DNA of 64,000 nt from CBDFNC01 sp965249895 (GCA_965249895.1 CBDFNC010000001.1:930001-994000), one strand, 5' to 3'. Shown: positions 36,289 through 45,766, counted from the stretch's first letter. Notes: generated by a model not told the origin, from the sequence alone. Numbers and translations are program-made.

Positions 36289-39200
36289 TTAGTTACGGCG
36301 AACATGTATATCCATCTGAGGGAAAGCGATGGTGATCTTGTTTTCCTCAAATGTACGGTTAATAGCGCAATGTAATTCATGGGTCATCGGCATTCGATGG
36401 CCCATATCATTCACATAGGCGCGGATCTCGAATTCCAGCGTACTGTTGTTAAAACCCACAAAAAATACTTCCGGCAGTGGGGTTTTTAGCACCAGGGAGC
36501 ACTGCTCCGTGGCTTCCATCAATAGCTGGGTCACTTTGTAAGTATCGGAGCCATAAGCGACACCCACGCGGGTTATTACCCGAGTGATGGGATCTGACAG
36601 GGACCAGTTGATAAAGTCTTCGGTGATAAAGGCTTTGTTAGGCACAATAATCTCCCGCTTATCCCAGTCAACGAGAGTGGTGGCGCGAGTTTTTATCTTG
36701 GCAATGGTCCCCGTAAGATCGCGAATAGTGACCGTATCACCGATGCGTATGGGTTTTTCAAACAAGATGATTAAGCCGGAAACAAAGTTGGCGAAAATCT
36801 CCTGTAGCCCGAAACCCAGGCCAACCGTAAGGGCCGCCACCAACCATTGAGTCTTGGACCAATCGATACCCAGGAAACCCGCACCGGTGAGGATACCGAT
36901 AATAATGACCATGTATTTGGTTATCGTGGTGATGGCAAAACCTGTGCCTGGTGTGAGATCTAGGTGTTGTAGCACCAATAGCTCCAACGCACCCGGCAGG
37001 TTTTTCACCACCACCACGGAAATGGTCAGAGTGAATAACGCAAACAGCATGTCTTTCAAGGAGATGGGGTCGAGTGTACTCACACCGTTGGAAGAGCCAC
37101 TGACATTCCAGATAGTCACGGCATCTAAGAACGAAAATGCCGTGTAAATCTGCGACCAGACAAATATCAGACTCATGGTAAAGGAAAGCGATAAGACGGT
37201 GCGGAGCAGGCCCAGCGATTGGGCGCTGATGGTTTCCAAATCAATAATCGGCTCTTCGATATTATCCAGTTGAGCTTCCGAGCTGGTGATGTCTTCCCCT
37301 TCTTCTTTCTGCCGTTCGGCCAGGATCTCTGCTCGTCTTGCCTTGGCCCTGTCAAATGCCAGCCGACGTTTTTGTAAAAACATCCACCTGTGGATCAGGT
37401 AATAAGTCAATAAGAAACCGAGTCCGAGCATAACTGAAAATTCAATCTGGTTGAGCAGCGAATTAGCAGTATAAAAATAACCAAACAGGGTTAACCCCAG
37501 CCCGATAATCTGTGCTAGTGCGAGTAGGGGCCAGAGTACATGATGTAGCAGGTGAGGATCTTTTCGTTCCGAGTTCTTGTAGGTCAGCGGTAACTTTTCT
37601 TTGTATAACGACCAGTAGAACCAGGCTAATAACAGGTTCTGGCCGCAAAATGCCAGGCGCCCCAGGGTCGAATAAATATGAAGTTCCTGATACTGATAAC
37701 TAAAGAGATACACGGCGTGAAGCGGCAAACCGATAAAAAACAGGGTGCGGATATAGCTGTAAACTCGTTTGACACGTTCAGGCTGCCACTTAAAATGGGC
37801 GGTAAACAGCCCGTTAGGGCGGCACAGGTTCTTAATTATCATAAAGAACAGTACCAGGCGGGAGAGATATGCCAGTAACACGCCGAGATTTTGAGCAAAC
37901 GGGAAGTTCCAGGCGGCAACTAATATTTGGGAAATGGCATACATTAAAGTTGGCAGGGGTAATGCCAGCAATAAACTAAGCAATAAGTTGTTAAAGGTAT
38001 ATATGTATTTATCTTTGGTTACATTACCTACCTTACCTGCGGTGCGCGCCAGGTAGGGGGTGAAGAAGTGATTGGCGAAATACCACAGGTAGAGCAGCAG
38101 GGCGGCGCCAATCAGGTACAGGAATAACAGGTTTCCAATAATTTCATAAAAGGCCCTGGGGATCTGTAACCAGTTTTCCGGTGAAAATGACCAGGCCAGC
38201 GCCAGGCCGAGTTCCATGGGAAACACAGTATCTATGGCTTTAACATTCGGTACCCAGAACAGGTATTGCACCGCAACTTCCTGAATATCGCCGAGTTTGG
38301 CGTTCATACGGCTATATGCCACTTTAAGCTTGGCCTGCTCATAAATATAAGTTTCACTGATGGACAAGAGCTGAGTCAATAACCCCTGCCTTACTGTAAG
38401 CAGTTGTGACAAGGTTTCTTTTTGCGCTAGGTTTAACGGCTGCTTGCTTTGCTTTTGCAGTGCTTTGAGCTCTTGCTCAAAGTTCTTAAGCTGGTCCCGT
38501 TCTTGCTGGTATTTATATTTATTAAGCCTGGTCTGAACGATAGCCTCTTCCACAGGTTGTAGCGGTGGGCTGGTGGGTAACTGTTTTAACCTGTTTCTCA
38601 GGTTTTCTCCGAATGCCGAGGAGACTTTCAGCCATTCCACCTGCTCTTTAATATTGGAAACTGCATAATCAATTTCATCCAGTTTGCTGATAACGTCATC
38701 CTGAGTCGATAAGGTATTCTCTATCTTGTCAGTTAAGTTGGCTAGTTGCCTAGATAAGTCATTATTATGATCGATGGCTTTTTGCAATAAGGGTGACGTG
38801 ATCTCTTTATCTTTGGTGATTGCCTGCCCTTTGGCGATAGCCGCTTCGGATTCCTCCCGGCGTTTTAAATTCAGTTGCTTTTGTAATTCGATAATATAGC
38901 TATCCAGAGCCTTGCTCTCTAGCGAAATAAGCTCTAGTGCCAGACGGCTTAACTCGCTGCGGTTGCTGGCACTTAATTGCTCTAGCTCCAGCATTTGAAT
39001 TTGATTATTGAGTGCGGTTTGTTGTACCTGGGTTTTTATTTGAACAGCTTGAGATAGTTTGTCATTGCCGGACGAAAATTGCAGCTGATCTAACTTTTGT
39101 TGGGTAGTGGTCAGTGATTTACGGTAGCTGTCAATATTTTGGTTGAATCCGGAAAGCTGGCTTTCAGTTTTGTTCAGTTGACCCTGGATTGTTGAACTTT

Positions 39201-39588
39201 GTTTTTTCAGCTCCAGCTGCTGGGATACGCGCAAGGCGAGCTCTTGTTCCAGGCGTTTCCTCGACCATGCATCGGCAGTGGGGTAATCCGAGGGTTTGAA
39301 GTCCTTGATTTTGCTCCTGAGATCACTTGCCTTATAAGGGTAATCTTCCATTAATTGCTGATACTGCCGGCCTTGTTTGACATATTCGTGGGAGGAGTTC
39401 AGTAAGTTTATGGTCTGCTGATAGGTGTCTACCAGGGACTGCTTCTCCGCACCGTCAGGCAGCCTTTTAGCTTGTTCCAGGCGGGTTTCAAGTTGTTTGA
39501 TGCTGGGGTCTTGGCCGGCCAAAGTTTGGCTGGTGAAACTGAATAGCAAACAAAAACAGGCGATTATAAAAGTTCGGAGCTTGGCCAT
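36289..39588 (-). CDS. Large mechanosensitive channel of the MscS superfamily (MscM/MscK type)
   Basis: About 1099 residues. A signal peptide (F-I-I-A-C-F-C-L-L-F-S-F) leads a long periplasmic coiled-coil region (about 25-470). Eight or so membrane helices come next, then the MscS core: G-L-G-F-G-L-Q-E-I-F-A-N-F-V-S-G and E-K-P-I-R-I-G-D-T-V. It opens under membrane tension during hypo-osmotic shock. Its position two genes downstream of psd matches E. coli psd-mscM, so mscM is the more likely orthologue than mscK. ATG 39588 (MAKLRT) is preferred to 39597. It converges with cobO, only 5 bases apart. Confidence 0.88.
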   Translation of the reverse strand: MAKLRTFIIACFCLLFSFTSQTLAGQDPSIKQLETRLEQAKRLPDGAEKQSLVDTYQQTINLLNSSHEYVKQGRQYQQLMEDYPYKASDLRSKIKDFKPSDYPTADAWSRKRLEQELALRVSQQLELKKQSSTIQGQLNKTESQLSGFNQNIDSYRKSLTTTQQKLDQLQFSSGNDKLSQAVQIKTQVQQTALNNQIQMLELEQLSASNRSELSRLALELISLESKALDSYIIELQKQLNLKRREESEAAIAKGQAITKDKEITSPLLQKAIDHNNDLSRQLANLTDKIENTLSTQDDVISKLDEIDYAVSNIKEQVEWLKVSSAFGENLRNRLKQLPTSPPLQPVEEAIVQTRLNKYKYQQERDQLKNFEQELKALQKQSKQPLNLAQKETLSQLLTVRQGLLTQLLSISETYIYEQAKLKVAYSRMNAKLGDIQEVAVQYLFWVPNVKAIDTVFPMELGLALAWSFSPENWLQIPRAFYEIIGNLLFLYLIGAALLLYLWYFANHFFTPYLARTAGKVGNVTKDKYIYTFNNLLLSLLLALPLPTLMYAISQILVAAWNFPFAQNLGVLLAYLSRLVLFFMIIKNLCRPNGLFTAHFKWQPERVKRVYSYIRTLFFIGLPLHAVYLFSYQYQELHIYSTLGRLAFCGQNLLLAWFYWSLYKEKLPLTYKNSERKDPHLLHHVLWPLLALAQIIGLGLTLFGYFYTANSLLNQIEFSVMLGLGFLLTYYLIHRWMFLQKRRLAFDRAKARRAEILAERQKEEGEDITSSEAQLDNIEEPIIDLETISAQSLGLLRTVLSLSFTMSLIFVWSQIYTAFSFLDAVTIWNVSGSSNGVSTLDPISLKDMLFALFTLTISVVVVKNLPGALELLVLQHLDLTPGTGFAITTITKYMVIIIGILTGAGFLGIDWSKTQWLVAALTVGLGFGLQEIFANFVSGLIILFEKPIRIGDTVTIRDLTGTIAKIKTRATTLVDWDKREIIVPNKAFITEDFINWSLSDPITRVITRVGVAYGSDTYKVTQLLMEATEQCSLVLKTPLPEVFFVGFNNSTLEFEIRAYVNDMGHRMPMTHELHCAINRTFEENKITIAFPQMDIHVRRN

Positions 39589-39656
39589 GTCCCACAAGTT
39601 ATCTGGTATTAAAGGCCTGATAATAACCTAGTTATTCGTATGGGGGAACCTGACCC

Positions 39657-40514
39657 TTAACTGTGTTTTCGGCTGTTAACGGTTTCATACAGTGCGCCGC
39701 TTAAGATCAGGGCGCCGCCAATCAAAGTCGTTGTACTCGGCATTTCATGCAGTACGACCGCTGCGGCGATTACCCCATATAAGGGCTGCATACAGGCGAT
39801 TAAGCCGACTGATTTCGCGCTTAAATAACGCAGAGAGGTAACCAGTAGCGTATGAGGCGCAGCGGTAAATATGATTCCCAGCAATACCAGCATCGCCATG
39901 GTATCCAACTCTATATTTTCACCCTGGCCTAACCAAGGGACTAAGATGATTGCTGTGACCAGGGTTTGATAAAACATGGTCTTGGCGCCGCTGTATTGGC
40001 TGAAACGCTTTTTATATAGCACATTTCTCGCGGTAAAAAGCAGTGCTGACAGGACCCCGACCAATATACCCAGGCTGGTTTCATTGGCTATATTTAGTTC
40101 GGGTACCATCAGACAAATACCGGAAAATACCAGCAGTCCACAGAAGATATCCGCTAACGCGGGCTTTTCTCCATTCACCAAGGGTTCGATTAATACAGTC
40201 ATTACTGGATAGGTGAACAGGGCAATCATACCTATGGCGACGGTGGAAAGCTGCATGGCTAAAAAGTAAGTAACCCAGTGTAGCCCTAACAGCAAGCCTA
40301 ATAATATGGCGGTCAGGTAATCACGGCCTCTTGCTAATCCAAGACGTTGTCCTGACAAAAGCACGAACAAGGCCAGGAAAGCACAGGCGATGATGCTGCG
40401 GTAAAAGGAAATATCCAAAGCCGGCAAAGGAACCAGCTTGGAAAATAAAGCGGTACCACCAAGCAGTAGTACCGATAGGTGAACGGCGCCGAGCCCTTTG
40501 GTTCGAACGTTCAC
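39657..40514 (-). CDS. EamA-family (DMT superfamily) permease
   Basis: A 285-residue inner-membrane protein with ten predicted helices in two EamA repeats (residues about 8-136 and 145-278). Typical repeat-end motifs are present, such as P-V-M-T-V-L-I-E-P at about 103-111 and Q-P-L-Y-G-V-I-A-A at the second repeat. Substrates of this superfamily are metabolites such as amino acids. It lies between psd (6 bases upstream) and the mechanosensitive channel, all on the minus strand, so is probably in the psd operon. Confidence 0.85.
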   Translation of the reverse strand: MNVRTKGLGAVHLSVLLLGGTALFSKLVPLPALDISFYRSIIACAFLALFVLLSGQRLGLARGRDYLTAILLGLLLGLHWVTYFLAMQLSTVAIGMIALFTYPVMTVLIEPLVNGEKPALADIFCGLLVFSGICLMVPELNIANETSLGILVGVLSALLFTARNVLYKKRFSQYSGAKTMFYQTLVTAIILVPWLGQGENIELDTMAMLVLLGIIFTAAPHTLLVTSLRYLSAKSVGLIACMQPLYGVIAAAVVLHEMPSTTTLIGGALILSGALYETVNSRKHS

Positions 40515-40520
40515 CTGTGG

Positions 40521-41417
40521 TTAAGCAGCACTGCTTTCGTGAGCGCTGTCCGCCGTGTTGGCAGGCGAAGTTATGCTGCCAAATGTGGCGCCCATTCTGG
40601 TCACACTTTCAGCCGTTAGTTCGGGGGTGAATGCCATCGTATCTTTAGGGAAAAGTGCGACTATTGTGCTGCCTAACTTAAAGCGGCCCATCTCCTGACC
40701 TTTTTCCAGTACGATATCCTGCTTGCTGTAATCCCAATACCTGACTTCTTTGTCAGAGGATGGGGCAACGGTTCCGGACCAAACCGTTTCAATGCTGGCA
40801 ACGATAGTTGCACCCACCAGTACCATGGCCATAGAGCCAAACTCAGTGCTGAAGATGGCAACGACTCTTTCATTACGAGAAAACAGGTTTGGTACATTTT
40901 CTGCCGTTAGGGGATTTACCGAGAACAGGTCGCCGGGGATAAAAATCATTTGCTCCAGCTTTCCGGTTACCGGCATATGAATTCTGTGGTAATCCTTGGG
41001 CGCCAGATAAACAGTGGCAAATTTACCATCGTCAAATGGTGCAACGGTATCATCTCTGCCGCCTAACAATTCGCGGGCGCTAAAATCATGACCTTTGGCC
41101 TGGATAATCCGCCCTTGGGTAATATCACCTAACTGGCTTACCGCGCCATCTACCGGGTGCGCTAACGTATTGTCGCCTGCAACCAGGGGACGAATACCCG
41201 GCTTCAGAGCACGAGTAAAAAAATCATTAAAGGTTTTGTAATGCTCCGGTGCCTCGTATTGGGCCTCGCTCATATCAATCTTATATCTTTTAATAAAGAT
41301 TTTGATCAGCGCTGTAGTTAAGCCGCCAGCTTCAGCCGCGGCAAGTTTGCCAACTAAACGAGAAATAAGGTGTTTTGGTAATAGGTACTGCCCGGCAATT
41401 TTTAATTGGTCGATCAC
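40521..41417 (-). CDS. psd: Phosphatidylserine decarboxylase proenzyme
   Basis: The 298-residue enzyme makes phosphatidylethanolamine at the inner membrane. It self-cleaves at L-G249-S250-T (in FKLGST) to form the pyruvoyl group. Family motifs are H-P-V-D-G at 87-91 and H-R-I-H at 144-147, which include the catalytic Asp90 and His147. The length is normal. The start is GTG at 41417 with GGAG upstream. In relatives psd follows rsgA directly; here the ISAs1-type element separates them, so psd may now depend on its own or an IS-borne promoter. Confidence 0.95.
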   Translation of the reverse strand: MIDQLKIAGQYLLPKHLISRLVGKLAAAEAGGLTTALIKIFIKRYKIDMSEAQYEAPEHYKTFNDFFTRALKPGIRPLVAGDNTLAHPVDGAVSQLGDITQGRIIQAKGHDFSARELLGGRDDTVAPFDDGKFATVYLAPKDYHRIHMPVTGKLEQMIFIPGDLFSVNPLTAENVPNLFSRNERVVAIFSTEFGSMAMVLVGATIVASIETVWSGTVAPSSDKEVRYWDYSKQDIVLEKGQEMGRFKLGSTIVALFPKDTMAFTPELTAESVTRMGATFGSITSPANTADSAHESSAA

Positions 41418-41485
41418 TTGCGCTCCAGAAGAGGAAAAGTTTGCGGCTATTCTAACGAAAGGTGAAGAAACTTGCTATTGGTGAA

Positions 41486-41495
41486 GTGCCGGGCG
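41486..41495 (+). repeat. Target-site duplication, left (GTGCCGGGCG)
   Basis: The 10-base sequence GTGCCGGGCG here is repeated exactly at 43422-43431, directly outside the inverted repeats of the ISAs1-type element. Confidence 0.9.
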
Positions 41496-43421
41496 CACGG
41501 CGAATCTACGCTAATCCTTGCAAACCGCTGCAGGTCTGGAGTTTTTAGTCATTTTCAAACAGTCAAACACCGCCCTTACGTTTAACATCAGCTTTTTCAT
41601 CATTTCTGGGATCGTTTCTTTGCTCTTCCGGCTTTTAAGCAGGCCAATAGTAAAGCGCCGTAAGCGTGTAATATTCTCGGGACCAAATCCTGTTCGAATC
41701 TGGCTACGATCTTCATCGTAATTCCAATCAATCATATAATGGCAGCTCTCTACTGACCAGTGACCTCGATTATCCTTAAGCACACGCTTAGCGTTCGCTT
41801 CCTCCTCAGGCACGCTGGTAATGCCATACACTATCTCATGACTTGGCTTGCCGGTTTTTTTGTCGATGCTGTCACGCTCAACCATAAAGGCCTGGCGTAC
41901 ATAGGGGAACTCGAGATAATCATTCAGTGCCGTGGTCGTCCATATTTTTCGGGTTTCAATCCGACCATGCTCACCCTGGCCAAGCTGAATAGCACCCGCA
42001 TCGTCAGTAACATTGTCAAAATACAATTTAATATCAGACAGCAGGTTTTTCTGGTTAGCTTTTACTGTGAAGTGATAATGCGCACCTCGCTCACCGACCA
42101 GATATTTAGCCAGTTCACGCTGGGTAAGCAAGGCGTCAGCGGTGATGGTTCGACCTTTAATATCAATCGCATCCAGCATTGGTGCAGCAATTTTGATTTC
42201 ATTGGTTTGCTTTTCTTCGTCACTCCCATCAACGGCTAATGTACCGACTTTTTTTGGGTGTAGCAGCGCCCGCTATCATGGCCAACGGCACTCATGATAT
42301 GAGTTTGCAGGCCTTTTTCATCAATGGCTGAGCACATGGTTTTGCCATCGATAGCCAAACTTTCATCGATCTCAGCATATTGTGCATTCCAGGTATTCAG
42401 CGCTCGATCCAGCTGCTCTGGGTTTACACTAATCAGCGCATTGCGAATAACGGTTCGGCTGGGTACTTCATATTTTCCATCGCGTTTTCGGCATCTGAAA
42501 CGACTGCGTGCTTTTTGACCTAAGGCCTGTACCCAGATGGAGATATCTTTGTATCCCACCATGCCACAAAGCACTGCTGCTACGGACAAAGAAAGAATGG
42601 TAGGCATGTGATGTTTTTTGCCTTGTGCACGGCGACAGTCATCGACACCTTGAAATACATCATAAAGTGATAGCATTTGATTGGCAGTGAGTTTCATCCG
42701 TCTCATCCCCCCTGTTCGATAACGGTCATTAAGCAAAGGACGAGAAAGTAAAGCTTGTACATTGCGTTGCAGTGGCTGAACAAAGACTAATTTGCGTGAC
42801 TGTGTGCGCTCGCTGTAATGGTCGCGTGTGCGGCTATAGCCTTTGGTTGAACCGACTAGGAGCCAGTTTGATGCGCGATAAATCGTGCCCTGGTAACGCT
42901 CGGGATCGACAAAGGTTTCTAACAGTAGCAAGGGGTAGGAAAATCGCTCTATCCAGTCTTGCTGGATCCTGCGTCGACATAGAGACAGGATCTGTGAAGC
43001 GCGGTTTTTGACGTGACAGCCGGGCAGGATAAGGAAGCGTGAATTATTCGCCACTAAGTTGAGTCTGTCATACTGGTGGCGGTAGCCCCAACCAATCCAC
43101 TGCTCCCTAGCGGAGCACTTAAGAGCAGCAGCGGAGAAGCTTAACAATGCCACCGGTTGATTATCTACGGTGGCAAAATACCAGATGGTGTTGCCAATTT
43201 TTGGCAGTGCACCAAGGTAGTGGTGAGTCTGCATAAGCTCGCGAAAAAGCGGCTCTTCCGATGCTTCAACAAGCCTGATTTTGAGTGGTGAATGCAGCAA
43301 ACTATCTCTCGTGTATTTACTTGAGAGATAGCATCTTTACTCAAATCAGGTGTTTTGTCCAGAAAATAAGGGTATCTTTTTGTTTTTACAGGTAAAAACT
43401 AGCTAGTGTAGATTGGCCCTG
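41496..43421 (-). mobile_element. ISAs1-family insertion sequence with a DruA-like N-terminal fusion (1926 bp)
   Basis: The terminal inverted repeats are CACGGCGAATCTACGCTA on the left and CAGGGCCAATCTACACTA read inwards from the right, 14 of 18 identical. Exact 10-base direct repeats flank the element, so it is a complete and probably recent insertion. It carries one transposase gene, read on the minus strand in two overlapping frames. It landed 10 bases beyond the rsgA stop codon, separating rsgA from psd. Confidence 0.92.
41511..43300 (-). CDS. ISAs1-family transposase with N-terminal DUF4338 (DruA-like) domain, in two frames
   Basis: Frame A (43300-42236, 354 residues) has a DUF4338/DruA-like domain at about 1-190 (N-L-V-A-N-N-S-R-F-L-I-L-P; L-L-L-E-T-F-V-D-P; A-S-N-W). 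The start of the ISAs1 domain follows, with L-A-I-D-G-K-T-M giving the first catalytic Asp. Frame B (to 41511) supplies I-T-A-D-A-L (second Asp) and H-W-S-V-E-S (Glu). The frames join at an A AAA AAG heptamer (42254-42248). A -1 slip there gives one continuous protein of about 597 residues; without it the transposase is incomplete. Either programmed frameshifting or a single-base mutation in the A-run explains this. Confidence 0.8.
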
Positions 43422-43431
43422 GTGCCGGGCG
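43422..43431 (+). repeat. Target-site duplication, right (GTGCCGGGCG)
   Basis: Exact copy of the 10 bases at 41486-41495; it marks the right edge of the ISAs1-type insertion. Confidence 0.9.
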
Positions 43432-43441
43432 AACCCGGCTT

Positions 43442-44482
43442 TTATAATTTGTGCTTAGGTATGGTGCGTGTAGGTCGATTATCTTCCATGGTTTCCAGAA
43501 TTCGATGGTAGCTATCAAACCTGATCTGGCTGACCTTATTTTGCTCCACCGCTTCCCGCAGTGCACAACCTGGATCTGCACCATGTTTACAGTCACGAAA
43601 GCGGCAGATACCTATATGCTCTCTGAATTCTTTGAAGCACCAGGTAACCCGCTCGCTGTCCAGGTGCCACAAAGAAAACTCGCGGATCCCAGGGCTGTCA
43701 ATCAGGTTTCCGCCGGTTATAAAGTGATATAACCTGGCCGTGGTGGTGGTGTGCTGACCCAGGCCGGAACCTTCAGAGACAGCGCCGGTAATTGCTTCAA
43801 TTTCCGGCATCAGGGCATTAGCCAGCGAGGATTTACCTACCCCTGATTGACCTACAAAAATACTGGTTTTATTGGTCAGTACAGTTTCCAGGGAGGCTAG
43901 GCCGTCTCCTTTTACCGAACTTAGCAGCACCTGATAGCCAATATTCCGATAGTTTTGCAACTGTAATTCTATTTTTTCCAGACTTTCCGTATCCAACAAG
44001 TCTACTTTGTTGAGTACGATAACCGGCTCAATACCAATGTCTTCAGCGGCCACTAAATAACGGTCCACAATATTGGTTGAGAATTCAGGAAGGACTGAAG
44101 AGACAATAATTATCTGGTCAATGTTGGCGGCGATGGGCTTCACGCCATCGTAAAAGTCGGGGCGAGTTAGCACTGAATGTCTTGGGTGCACGGCTTCAAC
44201 TATGCCACTGATCCCTTTATGGGTTTCGTTGCCGGCACGCCAGACAACTCTATCGCCTGCTACCAGAGTATCTATGGAGCGACGTAAGTTACAACGTTGA
44301 ACCTGACCACTTTCGTCTTCAATATCTGCATGTTGACCAAAGCGACTGACCACAGTTCCTTGCAGGCTTGGGCCTAGTTCAGACTCGTCCCAGGTTTCTG
44401 TGTCTGATTTATTTAAGCGTTTATTTTGGTTTGCTCTGACACGGCGGGTCTGGTTTTTACTGAGGCGTTTTTTCTTGGCCAC
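43442..44482 (-). CDS. rsgA: Ribosome small-subunit-dependent GTPase A
   Basis: The 346-residue circularly permuted GTPase is involved in late 30S maturation. A basic N terminus (K-K-K-R-L-S-K-N-Q-T-R-R) and an OB fold precede the GTPase domain, where N-K-V-D-L (G4) comes before the Walker A G-Q-S-G-V-G-K-S and D-S-P-G (G3). A zinc knuckle closes the protein (C-x5-C-x-H-x5-C in CRFRDCKHGADPGC). It is divergent from orn (84 bases between starts), the standard arrangement. Confidence 0.96.
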   Translation of the reverse strand: MAKKKRLSKNQTRRVRANQNKRLNKSDTETWDESELGPSLQGTVVSRFGQHADIEDESGQVQRCNLRRSIDTLVAGDRVVWRAGNETHKGISGIVEAVHPRHSVLTRPDFYDGVKPIAANIDQIIIVSSVLPEFSTNIVDRYLVAAEDIGIEPVIVLNKVDLLDTESLEKIELQLQNYRNIGYQVLLSSVKGDGLASLETVLTNKTSIFVGQSGVGKSSLANALMPEIEAITGAVSEGSGLGQHTTTTARLYHFITGGNLIDSPGIREFSLWHLDSERVTWCFKEFREHIGICRFRDCKHGADPGCALREAVEQNKVSQIRFDSYHRILETMEDNRPTRTIPKHKL

Positions 44483-44566
44483 AAGTTTCCTTTGGTTTCT
44501 CTAGATACTCAAACCAAGTATGATACAGGTATTACACTTAAAATACTGCATTTACGGGATACCTTG

Positions 44567-45112
44567 ATGAGCTTAGACGACAATAACCTGATTTGGGTTG
44601 ATATGGAAATGACGGGGTTAAACCCAGATGCACATAAGGTTATAGAGATAGCCACTATCGTGACGGATAGTCAGCTTAATATACTTGCCGAAGGTCCTGT
44701 TATCGCCGTTTATCAGCCAGATGCGTTCTTGGATGCCATGGATGAGTGGTGTACGACAACACATACGAAGTCAGGCTTAGTGGATAGAGTCAAAGCCAGT
44801 CAAATAGATGAACAGCAGGCAACTGAGCTTACGTTGGAATTTTTAAAGTCCTGGGTATCGCCCGGCGTTTCCCCCATGTGTGGTAACAGTATTGGCCAGG
44901 ACAGGCACTTTATGAATATCCATATGCCGGAACTGGAGGAGTTTTTCCATTACCGCAATATTGATGTTAGCTCGGTAAAAGAGTTAGGTCGGCGCTGGGC
45001 GCCTGGCATGGTTAATGGGTTTAAGAAAAAAGGTGTGCACCTGGCTTTAGATGATATTCGAGAGTCTATTGGTGAGCTACAGCACTATAAAGAACACTTC
45101 TTTAAGATCTAA
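44567..45112 (+). CDS. orn: Oligoribonuclease
   Basis: The 181-residue DEDDh exonuclease degrades 2-5-nt RNAs and pGpG, the product of EAL phosphodiesterases such as the one at 13697. The motifs are W-V-D-M-E-M-T-G-L (Asp and Glu of Exo I), an Exo II region around C-G-N-S-I-G-Q-D-R, and H-L-A-L-D-D-I (His and Asp of Exo III). The ATG at 44567 gives the normal family start MSLDDNN; the open frame extends upstream without support. The tRNA-Gly array follows 200 bases later. Confidence 0.96.
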   Translation: MSLDDNNLIWVDMEMTGLNPDAHKVIEIATIVTDSQLNILAEGPVIAVYQPDAFLDAMDEWCTTTHTKSGLVDRVKASQIDEQQATELTLEFLKSWVSPGVSPMCGNSIGQDRHFMNIHMPELEEFFHYRNIDVSSVKELGRRWAPGMVNGFKKKGVHLALDDIRESIGELQHYKEHFFKI

Positions 45113-45167
45113 TTATCTACGGGTTGTTGGCTTTGTAAGCAAGTAGGCTGTTTTCTTGCTAAAAGGC

Positions 45168-45195
45168 TTGCAATCGCTTATCGGCTCCTTATAAT
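45168..45195 (+). promoter_or_regulatory. Probable sigma70 promoter of the tRNA-Gly array
   Basis: TTGCAA (45168-45173) and TATAAT (45190-45195) are separated by 16 bases. They are followed by a GC-rich discriminator (GCGCAGCCC), as in stringently controlled stable-RNA promoters. The first tRNA gene starts about 115 bases downstream. Confidence 0.7.
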
Positions 45196-45264
45196 GCGCA
45201 GCCCTGTGAGGGGCAAACATTGTTGCTTTCTGACAGCACTGAAAAGTGTGGCACAACCTATGAA

Positions 45265-45303
45265 GCGGTACTAGCTCAGTGTGATACTGAGAGTAGCGCG
45301 ACC
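45265..45303 (+). repeat. tRNA-Gly 5'-part-like repeat, unit 1
   Basis: 39 bases. The first 15 (GCGGTACTAGCTCAG) and the last 8 (GCGCGACC) are identical to tRNA-Gly. The middle is replaced by a segment in which CTCAGT and ACTGAG form a hairpin around GTGAT. It lies 6 bases upstream of the first tRNA gene, joined by TATGAA. Confidence 0.8.
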
Positions 45304-45309
45304 TATGAA

Positions 45310-45385
45310 GCGGTACTAGCTCAGCTGGTAGAGCGCGACCTTGCCAAGGTCGAGGTCACGAGTTCGAGCCTCGTGTACCGCTCCA
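45310..45385 (+). tRNA. tRNA-Gly (GCC), copy 1
   Basis: 76 bases including the encoded CCA. Acceptor stem GCGGTAC/GTACCGC; D-arm GCTCAGCTGGTAGAGC; anticodon arm CGACC-TTGCCAA-GGTCG with anticodon GCC; T-arm with GTTCGAG. Cloverleaf pairing is complete. It reads GGC/GGU glycine codons. Confidence 0.97.
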
Positions 45386-45452
45386 AATTCCTCTAAGAAT
45401 TAAAACTGGAATGGCAAACAATCAGCTCTAAATTGTAAATTGAGAGAGTGAT

Positions 45453-45488
45453 GCGGTACTAAAATACTGAGAGAGTGATGCGCGTACC
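45453..45488 (+). repeat. Degenerate tRNA-Gly 5'-part-like repeat
   Basis: Starts GCGGTACTA and keeps ATACTGAGAG and a GCGCGTACC-like end, but the left hairpin arm is lost. Eroded member of the 39-base repeat family. Confidence 0.5.
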
Positions 45489-45494
45489 TTTAAG

Positions 45495-45533
45495 GCGGTA
45501 CTAGTTCAGTGTGATACTGAGAGTAGCGCGACC
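45495..45533 (+). repeat. tRNA-Gly 5'-part-like repeat, unit 2
   Basis: Same 39-base layout as unit 1 with TAGTTCAG for TAGCTCAG, so the hairpin's first base pair is changed. Joined by TATGAA to tRNA copy 2. Confidence 0.8.
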
Positions 45534-45539
45534 TATGAA

Positions 45540-45615
45540 GCGGTACTAGCTCAGCTGGTAGAGCGCGACCTTGCCAAGGTCGAGGTCACGAGTTCGAGCC
45601 TCGTGTACCGCTCCA
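45540..45615 (+). tRNA. tRNA-Gly (GCC), copy 2
   Basis: Identical over all 76 bases to copy 1, with the same downstream spacer (AATTCCTCTAAGAATT inverted repeat). Confidence 0.97.
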
Positions 45616-45682
45616 AATTCCTCTAAGAATTAAAACTGGAATGGCAAAAAATCAGCTCTCAATTGTAAGTTGAGTGTGTGAT

Positions 45683-45721
45683 GCGGTACTGAATTAGTGT
45701 GATACTGAGAGTAGCGCGACC
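45683..45721 (+). repeat. tRNA-Gly 5'-part-like repeat, unit 3
   Basis: 39 bases, with GAATTAG in place of AGCTCAG, so the hairpin is weakened. It is followed directly by unit 4, not by a tRNA gene. Confidence 0.75.
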
Positions 45722-45727
45722 TTTAAG

Positions 45728-45766
45728 GCGGTACTAGTTCAGTGTGATACTGAGAGTAGCGCGACC
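45728..45766 (+). repeat. tRNA-Gly 5'-part-like repeat, unit 4
   Basis: Identical to unit 2. TATGAA links it to tRNA copy 3. Confidence 0.8.

Noticed and set aside
41511..43300. Druantia defence system
   Set aside because: Only a DruA-like (DUF4338) domain is present, fused to a transposase inside a bounded insertion sequence; no DruE-type helicase or other Druantia genes are near.
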